From the NCBI GenBank assembly GCA_905331475.1, contig CAJNYU010000954.1, positions 21,302 to 85,301 on the forward strand: a DNA stretch of 64,000 nucleotides, given 5' to 3'. The stretch comes from Rotaria socialis (Eukaryota > Rotifera > Eurotatoria > Philodinida > Philodinidae). Positions 25,710 through 38,378 of this stretch are shown here, in pieces. The position numbers and the translations under genes are program-made. Each line of letters opens with the position of its first letter. Positions within the stretch are counted from its first letter, which is position 1. The notes below the pieces were generated by a model. The model was not told the DNA's origin. It worked only from the letters and a program-made list of their open reading frames with translations, and searched no databases.

Positions 25710-27802
25710 ATGCTTTTGACGAGTATTTTCATCGTAACCATCGCTTGCATAGTTATTTTTTATTTGTGGACCATTAATCGCCTTTATGATTATTTCAAAT
25801 GTCGAAATATTCCGGGCCCACTGCCCCGTTTCTTCTATGGTCATAATAAAGAGTTTTGGTCAACCGAAACTTATTCTAAACAGTTACAAGAATGGACTCG
25901 TCAATATGGATCAATCTATGGTTTATTCGAAGGTACAATACCTATGTATGTTGTATCCGATGCTGATTTTCTTCAAGTTTACATTAAACAATTTTCATCT
26001 TTTCATTCACGACCTATTTCGAGAATAATGCGTGTGGAAAATGATGGAAAGATTCATTTATCTAGAGCAACTGGTAAACGATGGCGTTATCAACGAGATA
26101 TTATTAATTTAATGTTTTCGACTGTTAAACTTAATTCACTGGTGCCGTTGATGAATGATTGCCTGAGTACAATGCTGAAAAAATTATCTTTTGGAACAAG
26201 AAACAGCAATGTTGAAATTAATATTTTTGATTCTTATAAACATATGACTATGGATGTTATTTGTGAGTAAATCTGCCTGTTAAGCATGAAATATACAAGT
26301 ATTCTTCGGGGTATATTTAGGTCGATGTGCATTTGATATTAATTCTAATTGTCAAAATACTTTTAACATTACATATTTAAAGGAATTCGAAGAATTATGC
26401 GAAACAAATACGGATCAAATACCAATTTTTCAATTGAGTAATTTAATGCCATTTCTAGCACATCCTTTACATGATTTTCTGTTTTGTCTACTGGCTGTTC
26501 GTAAAAGAACAGCTGAGCTGATACCGACATTAAGAAAATATATTAGAGAATTTCCTGTTGTCTGTTTAATTAATAGAATTTATGAAATTGTTGATCTTCG
26601 AAAAAAATCATTATCGAAATCGAATAAATCTACAGACTTTTTACAATTTATGATTGATACTTTCATTGATGATGAAATCACAGTAAGAATTTATACTAAT
26701 TACTTATTAAAGACTGATTAGCAGTCAAAACTTGCCTACAAACAAATTGTGATCAACATAAAGTGTCAAAGATTTCCTTGATTATAGTTTCATGAAGTAT
26801 TTTTCTTACTATCGTGTAGTTCTACGAAACTGAAGATTAAAATAAAATCGATCGCAAAAAAATCTTACAGTCCTAAAAAATATTGATCTAATCATTAACG
26901 ATTCTATGAGAAGAACGATAATAATCAGGGGAAAATAAAAGCATTTACACTCAATTTTATTCAAGTGGAATAATATTGTCCTCACTAACAAAGCATTTTT
27001 TAATATTACAAATATCTATTGTTTTTCTTTTTTTTATATCTAGGATGACACTGTTGCTCAGCTGAGATCAAAAGCACTAAGTTCAGATGAAATAGCAAGT
27101 AATATATTTATTTTCGTAGCTGTTGGTTACGAAACAGTATCAACTACATTAGCTTATTGTACATATGTGTTGGCAACAAAACCAGATATTCAAGAAAAAC
27201 TTTTTAATGAAATTAATCAAAACCTGTCGGATGACATTGATAACGATTCTATAGATGATGTTGAAACGAATTTTTCGTACTTGGATATTTTTGTACGCGA
27301 AGTTCTTCGAATGTTTCCTATAACAACTAAAGCAATGACTCGAGAATGTAATATAACAACAACTGTCTGTGGACATACTATTGAAAAGGGTTTATGTCGA
27401 AAAATTCGAGAAATTATTCAATAAAATCTATATAATTGTATTATTCTAGGATGTATTATTCAACCGGATATTTTCAGTATTCATTATAATCAAGATTTAT
27501 GGGGACCTGAAGATCCCAATCTTTTTATACCTGAACGACATCAACGAAATCGTCGTTTAATTGCTTCTATGCCATTTGGAGTTGGTCCGAGAAATTGTGT
27601 TGGAATGAAATTTGCTTTAATGGAAATAAAAATTTGCTTGATTCAATTACTTCGTCAAAGTCGAATTTTGCCTGGAGAAAAACTGGAACAAGGATTTAAA
27701 TGTAAAGAAAGACTTATTATTCAGCCTGATGCTATTTTTATTAAACTTGAAAAACGTAAAATTGAAAAATATAGTTCATTGTCTCATGGTCTCGTAGACT
27801 AA
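25710..27802 (+). CDS. Cytochrome P450, CYP3-clan type
   Basis: Heme-thiolate monooxygenase, probably anchored in the ER membrane. Four exons: 25710-26262, 26321-26682, 27044-27389 and 27450-27802, giving 537 aa, a normal P450 length. Visible elements: N-terminal hydrophobic anchor (LLTSIFIVTIACIVIFYLW); Pro-rich hinge NIPGPLP; C-helix WxxxR (WRYQR); I-helix VAVGYETVST; K-helix ExxR (EVLR); PERH in place of the PERF motif; heme loop FGVGPRNCVG with the Cys ligand. The I-helix sequence and TKPDIQEKLFNEI resemble CYP3/thromboxane-synthase-like P450s. The I-helix has V before GYET where family members usually have A/G, and V after it where T/S is usual. Substrate unknown; xenobiotic or steroid metabolism is only a family-level guess. 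Introns 1 and 3 are 58-60 nt; intron 2 is 361 nt. Confidence 0.93.
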
Positions 27803-27904
27803 ATAACATCAGAAGATATTTTATTTTATATTCAAGATCTGTGTTTTCAGAAAATCTTAAAAATTGTTTTAAATTCGTTTTTATTGTAATTAAATTATCA
27901 TGTT

Positions 27905-27910
27905 AATAAA
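27905..27910 (+). terminator. Poly(A) signal of the P450 gene
   Basis: AATAAA 102 nt after the stop codon, the first canonical hexamer on this strand that I noticed. Confidence 0.5.
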
Positions 27911-29178
27911 AACAAATATAATCGGTGAATACAATTCTACGCCAAACTATCGAACATTTCGTTTATGTTTATATCAGCGGTAAAATAACAAACATAAGAT
28001 CCATTCGTTACTCGAACTATTCATGTGAATATTTGAGAAACTATTTATCTAACAAAAAATGGCATTAGCTCATTATTTTTCTTTTACAACCATGTTTACC
28101 CATATTCTTATAAGAGTATGATCTAATTTTTTGCACGGACTAATCTAGTAACAGTAGTTATTAAACGAGATAAGAATTTAAGCATGCATTTACTTTATCA
28201 TCAAATAAGAATCAGTAGCAAAATAGTTCAGGCATGAAGTTGACAGGTGAACATATAGTTACCATATATTTTAAATATTAGTCAGTTAAATTCAAATATG
28301 TTTCCAAGCCGATATTCGGAATTCTTCAATTTCTAAACGTTAATTTCATGGATAGCTTCTGAGTAATTTTGTCAAGATGATGTTTTTTAAATTATGAAAC
28401 TTCATGAAGTGAATGTCTTTCAATTGGATGCTGTGTAGATTAAATTTAAGAAATAATCTAATTGAAATCATCCGATATCCTTGTGTCTCGTGTTTTATTT
28501 TGGTAAACATATTCATTCATTCAATGAAATTTTCATCCCGATAATCTATTGATTCTCTTAGATTGCATTGAGAAAGTACTGCTTGTTCTCGACAGATTCA
28601 ATTTCGGATCATAATTATTCCCTGTATTAGTCTTACCTTTAGTATTATATAATATTACTATGCGAATTGTAAAGAATGCTACTATTTTATGAATAAATGT
28701 CGCTATACGTTAAATGATGATTACGTACTTTTTCTCTTTTTTTTGATGAAAGTACGTGTGTTTCTTTTAATTCTCTGTTTTTAATATTGATTATGCTCAC
28801 ATCGTTGAAAAGCACGTATGCGACGTAATGATATAGAAGAAAACGATGGAAAAAATATCTAGAAAAAAATTTTCAATCTTTTATTATAAGAAGAAATAAA
28901 ACGAATTGAATAAATTTTAACTACATATATTCTACGTTTATTGACACACTATCTAAATAAATTCTAGTCTAGTTAATCTTGCGTTGTAATAAATATCATC
29001 GCTGTCTATTTACTTCATCAGTTGAGCAATCACAGTGAATTGTATTTGATGCTCATGTTATGTCTCGTTCGCATAATACTTCTCTGTAATGAATTGTACA
29101 AAACAAATTGACACTTCTGAATAGTTATATTTAATAGTATTTCTAAGCTTTTTTTCTATTATCGCTGATCAAATATGT

Positions 29179-29396
29179 TTTTGTGTACTCAAAAAGTGAG
29201 TACACTTTAGAATCGGTCAGTGTGTCCGTCCGGCTGTAGGCACGATAATTTTCGAAAGGAGAGTCAGATCGTGATGAAATTTTCCACACAGTTCAAACTC
29301 ATGACTATCTCGGTCGAGTTCGTAGATGAGAAGAATCCCTCAAGAAATGGTTGAGTTATCGAAAAAATTGTCATTTTTGGCCAGACCATCCCTGAG
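29179..29396 (+). repeat. Dispersed repeat, copy 2
   Basis: Second copy of the 18749-18962 repeat, with the same hairpin (29185-29203) at its start. Downstream (29460-29645) lies more sequence that seems repeat-derived, including an ATTCTAGAATGG box and CACATAACTCTCGG that faintly echo the start of the repeat. Confidence 0.75.
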
Positions 29397-31105
29397 GAGG
29401 GGTACAGAGATTTGTTTTTCAAAAAACAAATTTTTATCAGAATTATTGACAACATATATAAATCGACTCAGTTTTTTAACGCTGATTCTGAATCTGATAT
29501 TANTACATCGCCTGGAAAACGTCTCAAAATGCACAAAAACTGCATCCCGAAATCAAATTCCCAGGTTCTCATGATAATTTTGGTGTTCAGACATTCTAGA
29601 ATGGCTCATATGTCCCATGCACTTTTTGCAGTACACATAACTCTCGGATGAAATCCGAAGTTTCCACATTTATTATAATTATAATATCAATTGAAAGTAA
29701 AATCGATGTATAATATTTTATAATCACATAATTTTATGATATTTTACTATTTACTTATTTTTGAAATTTATCAAGACTGTCTAGAACTTCATTCATTAGA
29801 ACAAGTAAAACTATGATCCTACTGATACTCATGAATTCATTCTATCAGTGACCTTTCGTCTTCTCCTTGATAATTCAGATCACTATCTACTGGAAAACAA
29901 ATCAATCTTTCAAATTTTGTAATTAATTAACTATTCAAAGACATATCAATATTGAACGTAATGATTGATATCGTTTTCTTGAATTAATTTCTTTTAATTC
30001 ATCTGAAATTTCCTAGATGATAAGTTGCAATATATTAATAAACAAATTAATACGTGGATAATAGTCAAACTACAAATTTTTGTTAGATTCTATGTATATT
30101 TTTTTTCAACACATTGAGTTCATGTTGAAACTTTTATTATTAAGAGTTAGGATTAATTCATTTATTTGTTTTGCATATAGATGCAATTAACGTTTATTAA
30201 AGAGCCTTATCATCAATATAAAATAAATGGATTGATTATGACTGATACTTGTACTTTATTTCTTATGAAACTCAATATTTGCTTTAATTACACCAAGTTC
30301 AATAGTAAAGTTTTACTGCTCAATATCTTATATACTAGTCAAGTTGCACTTGATGTGCTTGACTTCACCATAGTTGCCTACACAATAAAATACAGTATAG
30401 TGGCCTGTTGTAAATATATATCGATCGGTAATTCATACATGCAACAGACGTATCATCCATTTACAATTAATACAATGTCAATAATGAATATCTTTATGGT
30501 TCAATTCAATTGACTGATTCTCTTAATATTGAACATCATGTACAAAACTATTATTGTTTTCGTCGATTCTTCTTCACATAAAATCTTATTTTCATTTTCG
30601 TTTTCGTATATTAAGTGATTTGATTAATTCAACTGTTGTTCATGCTTTGATTGAAATACAACAAATCATATAATGTCTCCTAATTACCAGTAGAAATCAA
30701 AATCATAGGTTATATTCATGTTCTATTTGTTCGAGATCTATTCGACTAGACTATAGCATTGTTTCATTTCAATGAAATTTATTTTGATTCAATAATACTT
30801 TATCCTTCGACACATATACGTATATATTGAGTCCTATTCTTTCTTCCATTGGCGGTGAACTTTTGACCAAATTTTCTTTCTTTTTTTACATTTTTTTCTT
30901 CTTAGTCTTGTTCTTCTGTTCTCATCTATAGACCGGTGTTCTTCAGTTGTAATACACACTGACTCAACTTCTATTTTTTTTTCTCTTGCTTTTGTCACCG
31001 CTCTTTCTCACTCATCAGTTGTTATATAAACATTATATGCGATTAATAGTATTTTTATTAATCAATATCGACTTCGACAAACGTGGCATTAACATAAATA
31101 AAAGA

Positions 31106-33163
31106 ATGTATCGAACAAATTTCGTTTTTATACTGATGCTAATTCCGATGCCAAGTATTTTAACTAAAATGATGATCAGTTCATCAATATCTACAACATC
31201 GTCAAGTTTAACAAGTCAAGATGCGTTATTATCATGTAGCTATTGTCAAAAAAAGGCATGTCATTGTTCTTCAACTCAGAAGATTTTAAATTGTTCGTCG
31301 TATTTATTAAACCTAACATTTGATTCGAATTGTGCAAAAATGATAATATGGAAAACAGTTGATTTTTCATCACGTAATCTTGTATCATTGGATTCGTCAA
31401 GTCTTCTACTATTGCGTATGTCTCATTTAATATTAAAATCAAATTCAATTTCAAATATTCACGAGAAAACATTTGATTCCGTTGGTGATATTCTCATTGA
31501 ACTTGATTTACAAATTAATCAGCTATCGACTTTATCTTCAAAGTGGTTTAATTCAAAGCTAAGGCAAGTAAAAATTTTAAATTTAGCATCCAATCAACTT
31601 GAATCATTTACACAACTTAATCATCTCGATTTACCTTATTTACGAATATTAAATTTATCACGGAATCAAATCGAAATATTTCCTCGTCAAATTCAGCAAT
31701 TGAAATCATTAGTAAAACTTGATTTATCATTTAATAAACTATCAAGTATTCCAAAATTTGCCTTAATGGGTCTTGATGATTTAACATGGTTATCATTGGC
31801 ATCAAATCGAGATTTAACTTGTAAGTAAATTTAGTAAACAGTGAATCATAAATAATTGTAGCCAAAATATTTTTATTCGTTTCTTTTCTTTCTAAAAATT
31901 TGAAGTGTTAGCGTTTCTAAAAGATACGTGTAAAACATATTTCTTTGGAATTTCTTCATAGATAAGAGAAGAAAATTTCTTTTATTTTCAAGTAGTGTCA
32001 AGTGAACTATTTAGAACGAAACTTGTCGTTTCGTATAGACTGAGTCGCAGAGAAAAACAAATTCGAAATGAACATAGAATTTTTGCCTAATAACTACAAT
32101 AATTATTGCTCATTAAACAAAAAAACCCAAGTCAAACAATGCAATATTGAGAGAGTAAATGTAAATAAAAGCAATAGAGCAGATGTTGTTTTTTTATTTT
32201 CGTTGAACTAAAAACACAGTTGTCAGGGAATTTGTGAATAGTCGTACGATGGATTTGCTAAATATTTGCATTGAATAAAATTTACTAGGAAAAATACTAG
32301 CTATAATTTTAAACTCAAGACAGAATAAGTGTACTATTTATATATATTTGTAAAATTTAGGTATCATTCAAGATTCATTTAAATATCTTAAATCATTGAA
32401 TTATCTTGATTTATCAAGTACATATTTATTCGATCTTGATGGTTGTATATTTATTCAATTAACTGGTTTACGCACATTGAAAATAGAACACGTTTCGATT
32501 AATTGTTCGTCTTGTTGGCTTCCTATCGCAAAAACAAATTCAATTGCATTACTCGGAGAATGTCTTGACAAAAATCAAATACAACGATTAGATAAATTAA
32601 CTGATAAACAAATTCATGATTCATGTTCAAAATCATCTATAAATTGTTCGTCTAATTATTGTGAACCGGTTTCATTTAATTTTCAATATAAATCTTTTTC
32701 ATATGGACAATTATCCGATACGTCGAACAGTTCAAATCAATCAAAAAGTCGTGCAATCGCAATAGCTCTTGGTGTTATTTTTAGTATAATTGCGTCTATT
32801 ATAATAATAATGACTACAATCATAGTAGTCTATCGATGGAAACATGGTAAAGAATTACAATGTTGTGACTTCCGAACAACAACGTCATCAACAAAGACTG
32901 AAATAACACAACGTCATCGTCGTCAACATCAGAAGCAAATAATCAATAAAAATTCAACCGTCATCGAATCTATTATTACACATGGTGCAAATATGAATGT
33001 ACCGTCGTATCCACCACATCACAATGATGCGTATTCAAGTGAAACAACTTCAAATACTAAACGAAAACTTTATAATCCTATGTTTACTGATTCCCCTGAA
33101 TCAGACTTAAGATATCATCAATCGGGAACTGAATCAAGTGACAATAGGCCTCAAAGCAATTAA
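31106..33163 (+). CDS. Single-pass leucine-rich-repeat receptor
   Basis: Two exons, 31106-31820 and 32361-33163, joined in phase (T|GT = Cys), giving 505 aa. I chose the ATG at 31106 because it starts a plausible signal peptide (MYRTNFVFILMLIPMPSIL); an in-frame ATG at 30986 would add 40 residues. Order: Cys-rich N-cap (CSYCQKKACHCSS, then ILNCSS); LRRs including LRILNLSRNQIEIFP and LVKLDLSFNKLSSIP, continuing across the intron (LNYLDLSS); a C-terminal Cys cluster (NCSSCW, NCSSNYCEP); a Ser/Asn-rich stalk; a transmembrane helix (about 370-396, IAIALGVIFSIIASIIII); and a basic, Ser/Thr-rich tail of about 110 residues with no kinase or TIR domain. Likely a cell-surface adhesion or signalling protein. 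The ligand is unknown and I cannot assign an orthologue. Confidence 0.88.
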
Positions 33164-33892
33164 ATGCATTCAGACGATCTATAAAAAAAGACGGAAAAAA
33201 AAGAAAGAAAAGGGTGCGAATGTATACTTAAGCCTCGAACATGTAATCTCATATGTGTGAATGTGTAGGTATAAAAAAAATATGTTATGCTTTGTTTTTT
33301 CTATTAAATGGAAGTGTTTTGATTGTGTTGTGAAAAAATAGAAAAAAAAAAGAAAGCGGAGGACAAATACTCTATTTAATTTAAATCATAAATCATTTTA
33401 TACAAACAACCCATACATAACACAAGACAAAAACTGTAAGATAATCGATTTGTTTGTATCTAATATTTTGATTACTTGCGATAAAAATACTTTTTAATTA
33501 TGTCTCTCAATTTAATATTTATCCATTCTTTTTGTTTTTGGCGAAGAAAATTAAAAATAGATAAACTATTTCATAGAGAATGATACTGGCTTTCGTCATT
33601 CGCTATTGCATGCATTAATAAACTATCTATTCGTTTGTTGATTAGATGTAGAGATTTTTTGTACAGCCTTTTTTTTGTATGAAGAATAAATTTTGAATTG
33701 CAAAACAGTCATTCATATGTCTTTTAACTATGAATTAATTTGATAATATTGAAATAAAATATTGTTATTGACTTGCGCTCTCAAAAATAAGACTCACTTC
33801 ACGATGCTGATCATCATTATAAATTCATAAGAAAGAAAAATGTATAATATAAGTTATATTTATTTTTATTTAGTCAAAACAATCGATCAAAT
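33164..33892. other. Intergenic region, LRR gene 3' side
   Basis: About 730 bp between two co-oriented genes, holding the LRR gene 3' UTR and the promoter of the next gene. Starts with an A/G-rich stretch (33181-33215). Nothing else recognised. Confidence 0.4.
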
Positions 33893-34825
33893 ATGTCAGC
33901 ACGATACCATTTGAATACTGATCATTGGAGTAAGATGCGAATGAATGTAAGTAATATGACTTCTGCTTCTGTTCATTTTGACGAAATTTCATTTAAAAAA
34001 CAGGTCATAAAAAATACAATTAATATTGAACAACGCGGACGTGTTCTTAGTTGGGAGAAACATCAAAAACGAGCTGTACAAGATGAATTGAAAGCAGCTA
34101 TTCATGGCGCTCGTAGTTTACCAAAGAGTAATATTGTGGTAGTACATAATTTTGAAGACATTTTTACAGTCGAACTTGATGGATGTGTACCTGGAAGTGC
34201 TTATTTCCGTCGACGAACCGATAGACGTGTCGAATCTGCTAATAAACAAACGAAACAACGTAAGTTGATTTGATTTTGGAAAAAAACAAGAACTTTGCAT
34301 TCGATCATCAGATTTCTCAAGTGTATTAACATTCAAATAATGATAACATAGATGAGCATGCACGTAACGATTATTAGATCGAGTAGACTTTTGAGTCATT
34401 CAGATTTTTCTAATAAAAAAAATTAGCTTTCAGCATGTTTTTTTGAACTCTTTTGTTCGCGAGATAAAGCCTTATTAATTTTAAATTCTGGCAGATCGAC
34501 ACGAAATTTGCCTATTAATACGTTTTAAATAAAGTCTCTCACGAGTACGAAGACATGAGAAAAATCAAAAGTTATATGCATCGTTTCAAATTTAACTACA
34601 CCAATAATAATGGCGTATTACGAATCATATGATTTACTAAAAAGACAATATTTTTACATTGTTTTTATCAATATTATACAATTATTTATTTTATATTTGT
34701 CTTTTTCAGCTCGTTATGCATTAATGACTGGTACACAATATACACTTATGACATTACCAACTAATCCTCAAAGTAATCAAACAAGAAGTCGTGTGCCTGT
34801 TTTACAATGTCGTGGAAAAATTTAA
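33893..34825 (+). CDS. Unrecognised 160-aa protein
   Basis: Two exons, 33893-34259 and 34710-34825, joined C|CT (Pro); the donor GTAAGT and the acceptor after a pyrimidine tract (CTTTTTCAG) are good, and the total is 161 codons including the stop. The protein is basic, has no signal peptide or membrane segment, and contains an amphipathic, charged stretch (RVLSWEKHQKRAVQDELKAAI), a short beta-like stretch (NIVVVHNFEDIFTVELDG) and an Arg-rich patch (YFRRRTDRR). I recognise no family. The clean splice sites, codon-like composition and closely packed convergent neighbour HYLS1 support a real gene. Confidence 0.7.
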
Positions 34826-34926
34826 TTTTTATATCTATTAAGACACATATACAAAAAGTGAACAAAAAAAGAAGAACAAGAGAAAAATCAAAGAACTCCC
34901 GAGTTTGTGTGTCATAAACGAATGGA

Positions 34927-34949
34927 ATATATATATATATATATATATT
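34927..34949. repeat. (AT)n microsatellite abutting the HYLS1 stop codon
   Basis: About 11 AT units ending at the HYLS1 stop codon, inside the 122-bp gap between two convergent genes. It forms the first bases of the HYLS1 3' UTR. Confidence 0.85.
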
Positions 34950-36316
34950 AATAAAGAAAATCATCTAAATCTCTTGATGGTTGTAAACCATTGGCAAGTG
35001 AATAGCGAATATTCCAACGAAGTGCTGAACGTTTTTTTGATGTTGGCACAACATAGTTATTCACACGAGGCATAGATTTTCTCTAGAGTAAAATAGCATA
35101 GAAAATGTAAAACTAAACAACTAAAATTACTTTAACAGGAACATCTTTCTGTAAGAGCTGATCACGAACGGCCCATCGTAAACTTTGATGTGACTTTTCT
35201 CCAGGTGCTCGTTGTGATGCCCATTGTTGTCGATAATAGGAATAAAGTTGAACTGAATCTACATGACTACTTGAAAAACTACGAGAACGCCGAAGAGATG
35301 CAGTTGATGCTGTCGATGGACGAATAACTAATTATTCGAAAACATATTGTTAATTTCAAACCCTACTGTTGTCCTTGACTTACATGATTTTACTGGATGA
35401 ATTGATAATGTCGAACGAGTCTAATGAAAACAAGTTTTTTAAAAGAAACATTTTAAGATAACTATTCGATAATATTACATCTTCACTGAATGTTGATTGA
35501 TTATCGATATCGGATGCAGATTCGATTCGTCGACGTCCCCGCTTTTGTTTATAATTAAGATCATTCAAATAGCTTGAATCACGTGAATCAAGCACAGACC
35601 CTGTTTCTAGAAACAAACTCAAAGTGGAATTAGAGATAAAATAAAATGTCTTTCAAATAATCTAACCTGATCTTGATTCATCACATACAGTTGGTCTACC
35701 ATTATAATGTCTAAAAAATAAATGAAAAAAATAACATATGCTATGTTCTACAAGAAATCTATTTTGTTCTAACCTAAGAACTTTTCGTTTAATAACTTTC
35801 TGTGATGATGTATCACTTTGATTATCATCTTCGTTGAGTTTTGGTCGATAATGAAAACTTGATATGCTAAAGAATTAATATATTGCAATTATTCTTCGCT
35901 GAAAAATAACAGCTATTTAATTTACGTTGGCGTATTGGTTTCGTCGAGACTTTCATTATCATCATCATTTCGATTATATTCATTATCTGACGGACTTGGT
36001 TGGTGAATCTAAATATTAAATATTGATTGACAAGGACAACTGACAATCATTATAACATTACTGTGAAATCAACATTCGATTGAAGTCTGGAACCAGACTT
36101 TTTTACTTCGAACAAATCTTTTAGGAAACAGAAATAAAAATACAAAAATTGAGAAATATTATAAATTTATTGAAAACTACCTTGACGTTTTTCTTTTTGT
36201 GCTAATTCGTCTAAATCATTTTGAAATTTTAAAAGCGTCTGTTTTGATAGACCTTCATAACCTAAACGGCCAAGTTCACGACGAATTTCTTCCAGAGAAA
36301 AAGTATTTGTATCCAT
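34948..36316 (-). CDS. HYLS1: HYLS1 centriolar/ciliogenesis protein
   Basis: Core centriole protein needed for basal-body docking and cilium formation; HYLS1 mutations cause hydrolethalus syndrome in humans. Nine exons: 36181-36316, 36062-36117, 35926-36008, 35774-35866, 35667-35710, 35479-35606, 35384-35420, 35131-35327 and 34948-35082, encoding 302 aa (human is 299). The N-terminus [20 protein letters not shown] is a short helical motif seen in invertebrate HYLS1. KRKVLR and KSFIRP match conserved internal patches. The C-terminal HYLS1 box is clear: [11 protein letters not shown], then [16 protein letters not shown] and LANG. It shares a 559-bp divergent promoter region with RPAP3 and converges on the gene at 33893-34825. 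Confidence 0.95.
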
Positions 36317-36875
36317 TGAATTTAATCGATAAATTCGATCTAAAGAAAATCAAAATTCCATTGAAAAAAGAGACAGTACCCGACTGTTTCCATCGTTACG
36401 TACATTACATGGGACATATCTTAGCCATTAAAATTTAATGGAGAAGAAATGCAGTGCGACCTCTTTTTCAATAGACAATTGATTATTTGAGACAGAAAAT
36501 TATCATTTTTTAAAAGGAAAAAAGAAAGTTTAAAAAGACCACCAATTTGATAGTATAAAACATAATTACATGTCAATTGATATTAGTATTACGAGAATGT
36601 TTCAAGATAGAATTACTTGTACATATAGACATCTATCGCAATCGTTGCCATCTATTTGTTTGTTGCGATTGATTACATTTTACTGGAATCCAAGACAAGA
36701 AATTTTCACTAAGCAAAGATCCATTCAGAACAATTCTTTGCGAAGCTACTATAAGTAACAAGACAATTTTTTTCGTTTTTCTATTAAATAAAATTATCAA
36801 GTAATTTTTTCACAAATCATAAACCAAAACGAAATATATTTAAACATTGTCTTTTCGTACAAATAGAAAGAAATC
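36317..36875. promoter_or_regulatory. Divergent promoter region of HYLS1 and RPAP3
   Basis: 559 bp between the two start codons on opposite strands, so likely a shared bidirectional promoter plus both 5' UTRs. The 62-codon frame at 36570-36758 is not coding by any sign I can see. No TATA box or specific site is claimed. Confidence 0.5.
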
Positions 36876-38378
36876 ATGACATCGGAATACGAACGTAAAT
36901 TAATTGATATGCAATATCAAATGCGTGAAAATAACTCATATTTAACTGACTATTTAAAAGATTTAAATTCTTGGACAGATGACATAAAAAAGAAAGAAGA
37001 AAATCTAAAAACTACAGCAAATTCAACATCAACAATAAAAGAGCTTCCACCGGTACGCAATTTTGTTGTACCACCAAGACCAAAAAAGAAATCTAAAAAG
37101 AACAACAGTTCAACAAAAACTTCATCGATACGCTCATTTGATTATCGTGCATGGGATAAATTCAATGTTGATGAAGCATGTGCACAAATTGATAATGAAC
37201 AACAAGAAAAAGAAGACGACAACAACAACGAAGAAGATGATGGTGATGCCGATGAAGAAGATGAAGAATGGCAAGAAGAAGTATTAAAAAAGAAAGGCGA
37301 ATATTATAAAGATTGCGGTAATTATCACTTTAAACAAAAACAATATACAGAAGCTATTGAGTCATATACCAAGGCAATTGAATGTAATCCAATATGTCCA
37401 ATTTATTTTGCTAATCGTGCTCAATGTCAACTATTTGAACAACGTTATGGTGCCTGTGAAGCTGATTGTACATTAGCTATACAACTTGATGAAAATTATT
37501 TAAAAGCTTACTATAGAAGAGCATTAGCACGTGTTGAAATGGAAAAGTTTGATCAAGCAAGAGAAGATTTACAATACATTCTCGCACGAGAACCATCGAA
37601 TGCCGACGCAAAAACGAAATTAGCGGAAGTTAATAAGAAAGATGAAATTAAACGATTAGGAAGAATTTATCCATTACAAGATAAACCTATCGATAAACGA
37701 TCCACTAAACCGTTAAAAAGAATTGAAATACAAGAAATCGATACATCAATTATTTCAATAAGTGAAACAACAAAGAAAAAAGCGATTATTATTGAAGAAA
37801 TGGACACAGTAAAAGTTTCAATTTCTTATTCATTCGAAACAATCAATCTGATTCTTTTTTAGGATCCAAAGTCTTCTGAATCAATAATTCCGTCAATATC
37901 ATCTGTCCTTCCTTCGCCTTCTACCATCATCACTGCTACTACTCCTTTGTCAGTACAATCTAAAAAACCAACAACAATTGAAAAGCCACCAACTAAATCA
38001 ATACCTATTCCAACGGCAATTCCAACAACAGGATTTCAATTTAAACGTGATTGGTTAAATTTAAACAATCAAATTGAACAGCAAGCCATTTATCTCAAGA
38101 GAATTCCGCCCAAATCTTATAAAACAATATTTTCTACTGGTATTGATTCATCAGTTTTTTCAAGAATTTTACTTCTATGGTCAAATGAAACGACTATCGA
38201 TGAACATTTACTTAATTCAATGTATGAAATACGTCTAACGCCCAGATTCAATACACAATTAAGTTTTCTTGGTAGTGATGATAAAAAATTATTGGAAACA
38301 ATTCTGCAAAAGCTAGAAAACAAATGTTCATCAACAGATAAAGTTCAAACTATTTTACGTGATTACAAAATTGATTGA
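36876..38378 (+). CDS. RPAP3: RNA polymerase II-associated protein 3 (R2TP subunit)
   Basis: HSP90 co-chaperone of the R2TP complex, which assembles RNA polymerase II, snoRNPs and PIKK kinases. Two exons, 36876-37808 and 37863-38378 (54-nt intron), 482 aa. N-terminus ELQ-like coil (LIDMQYQMRENNSYLTDYLK, then DLNSWTDDIKKKE) and LPPVRN match RPAP3; SFDYRAWDKFNVD corresponds to its conserved SYDYxAW patch; acidic stretch 107-135; a TPR domain (138-250, with NYHFKQKQYTEAIESYTKAI); and the C-terminal RPAP3_C domain (about 365-475, FQFKRDWLNLNNQIEQQAIY), which binds RUVBL1/2. Vertebrate RPAP3 (665 aa) has two TPR domains; only one is present here. Confidence 0.93.

Larger units (their letters stand above)
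27803..31105. other. Intergenic region between P450 and LRR gene
   Basis: About 3.3 kb, AT-rich. It contains the second copy of the dispersed repeat (29179-29396) and, just downstream, further repeat-like sequence with a single N at 29504. The 110-codon frame at 30181-30513 has no recognisable family, and its composition fits AT-rich noncoding DNA. Confidence 0.5.

Noticed and set aside
30181-30513. 110-codon frame upstream of the LRR gene
   Set aside because: AT-driven composition, no domain, no splice or promoter support.
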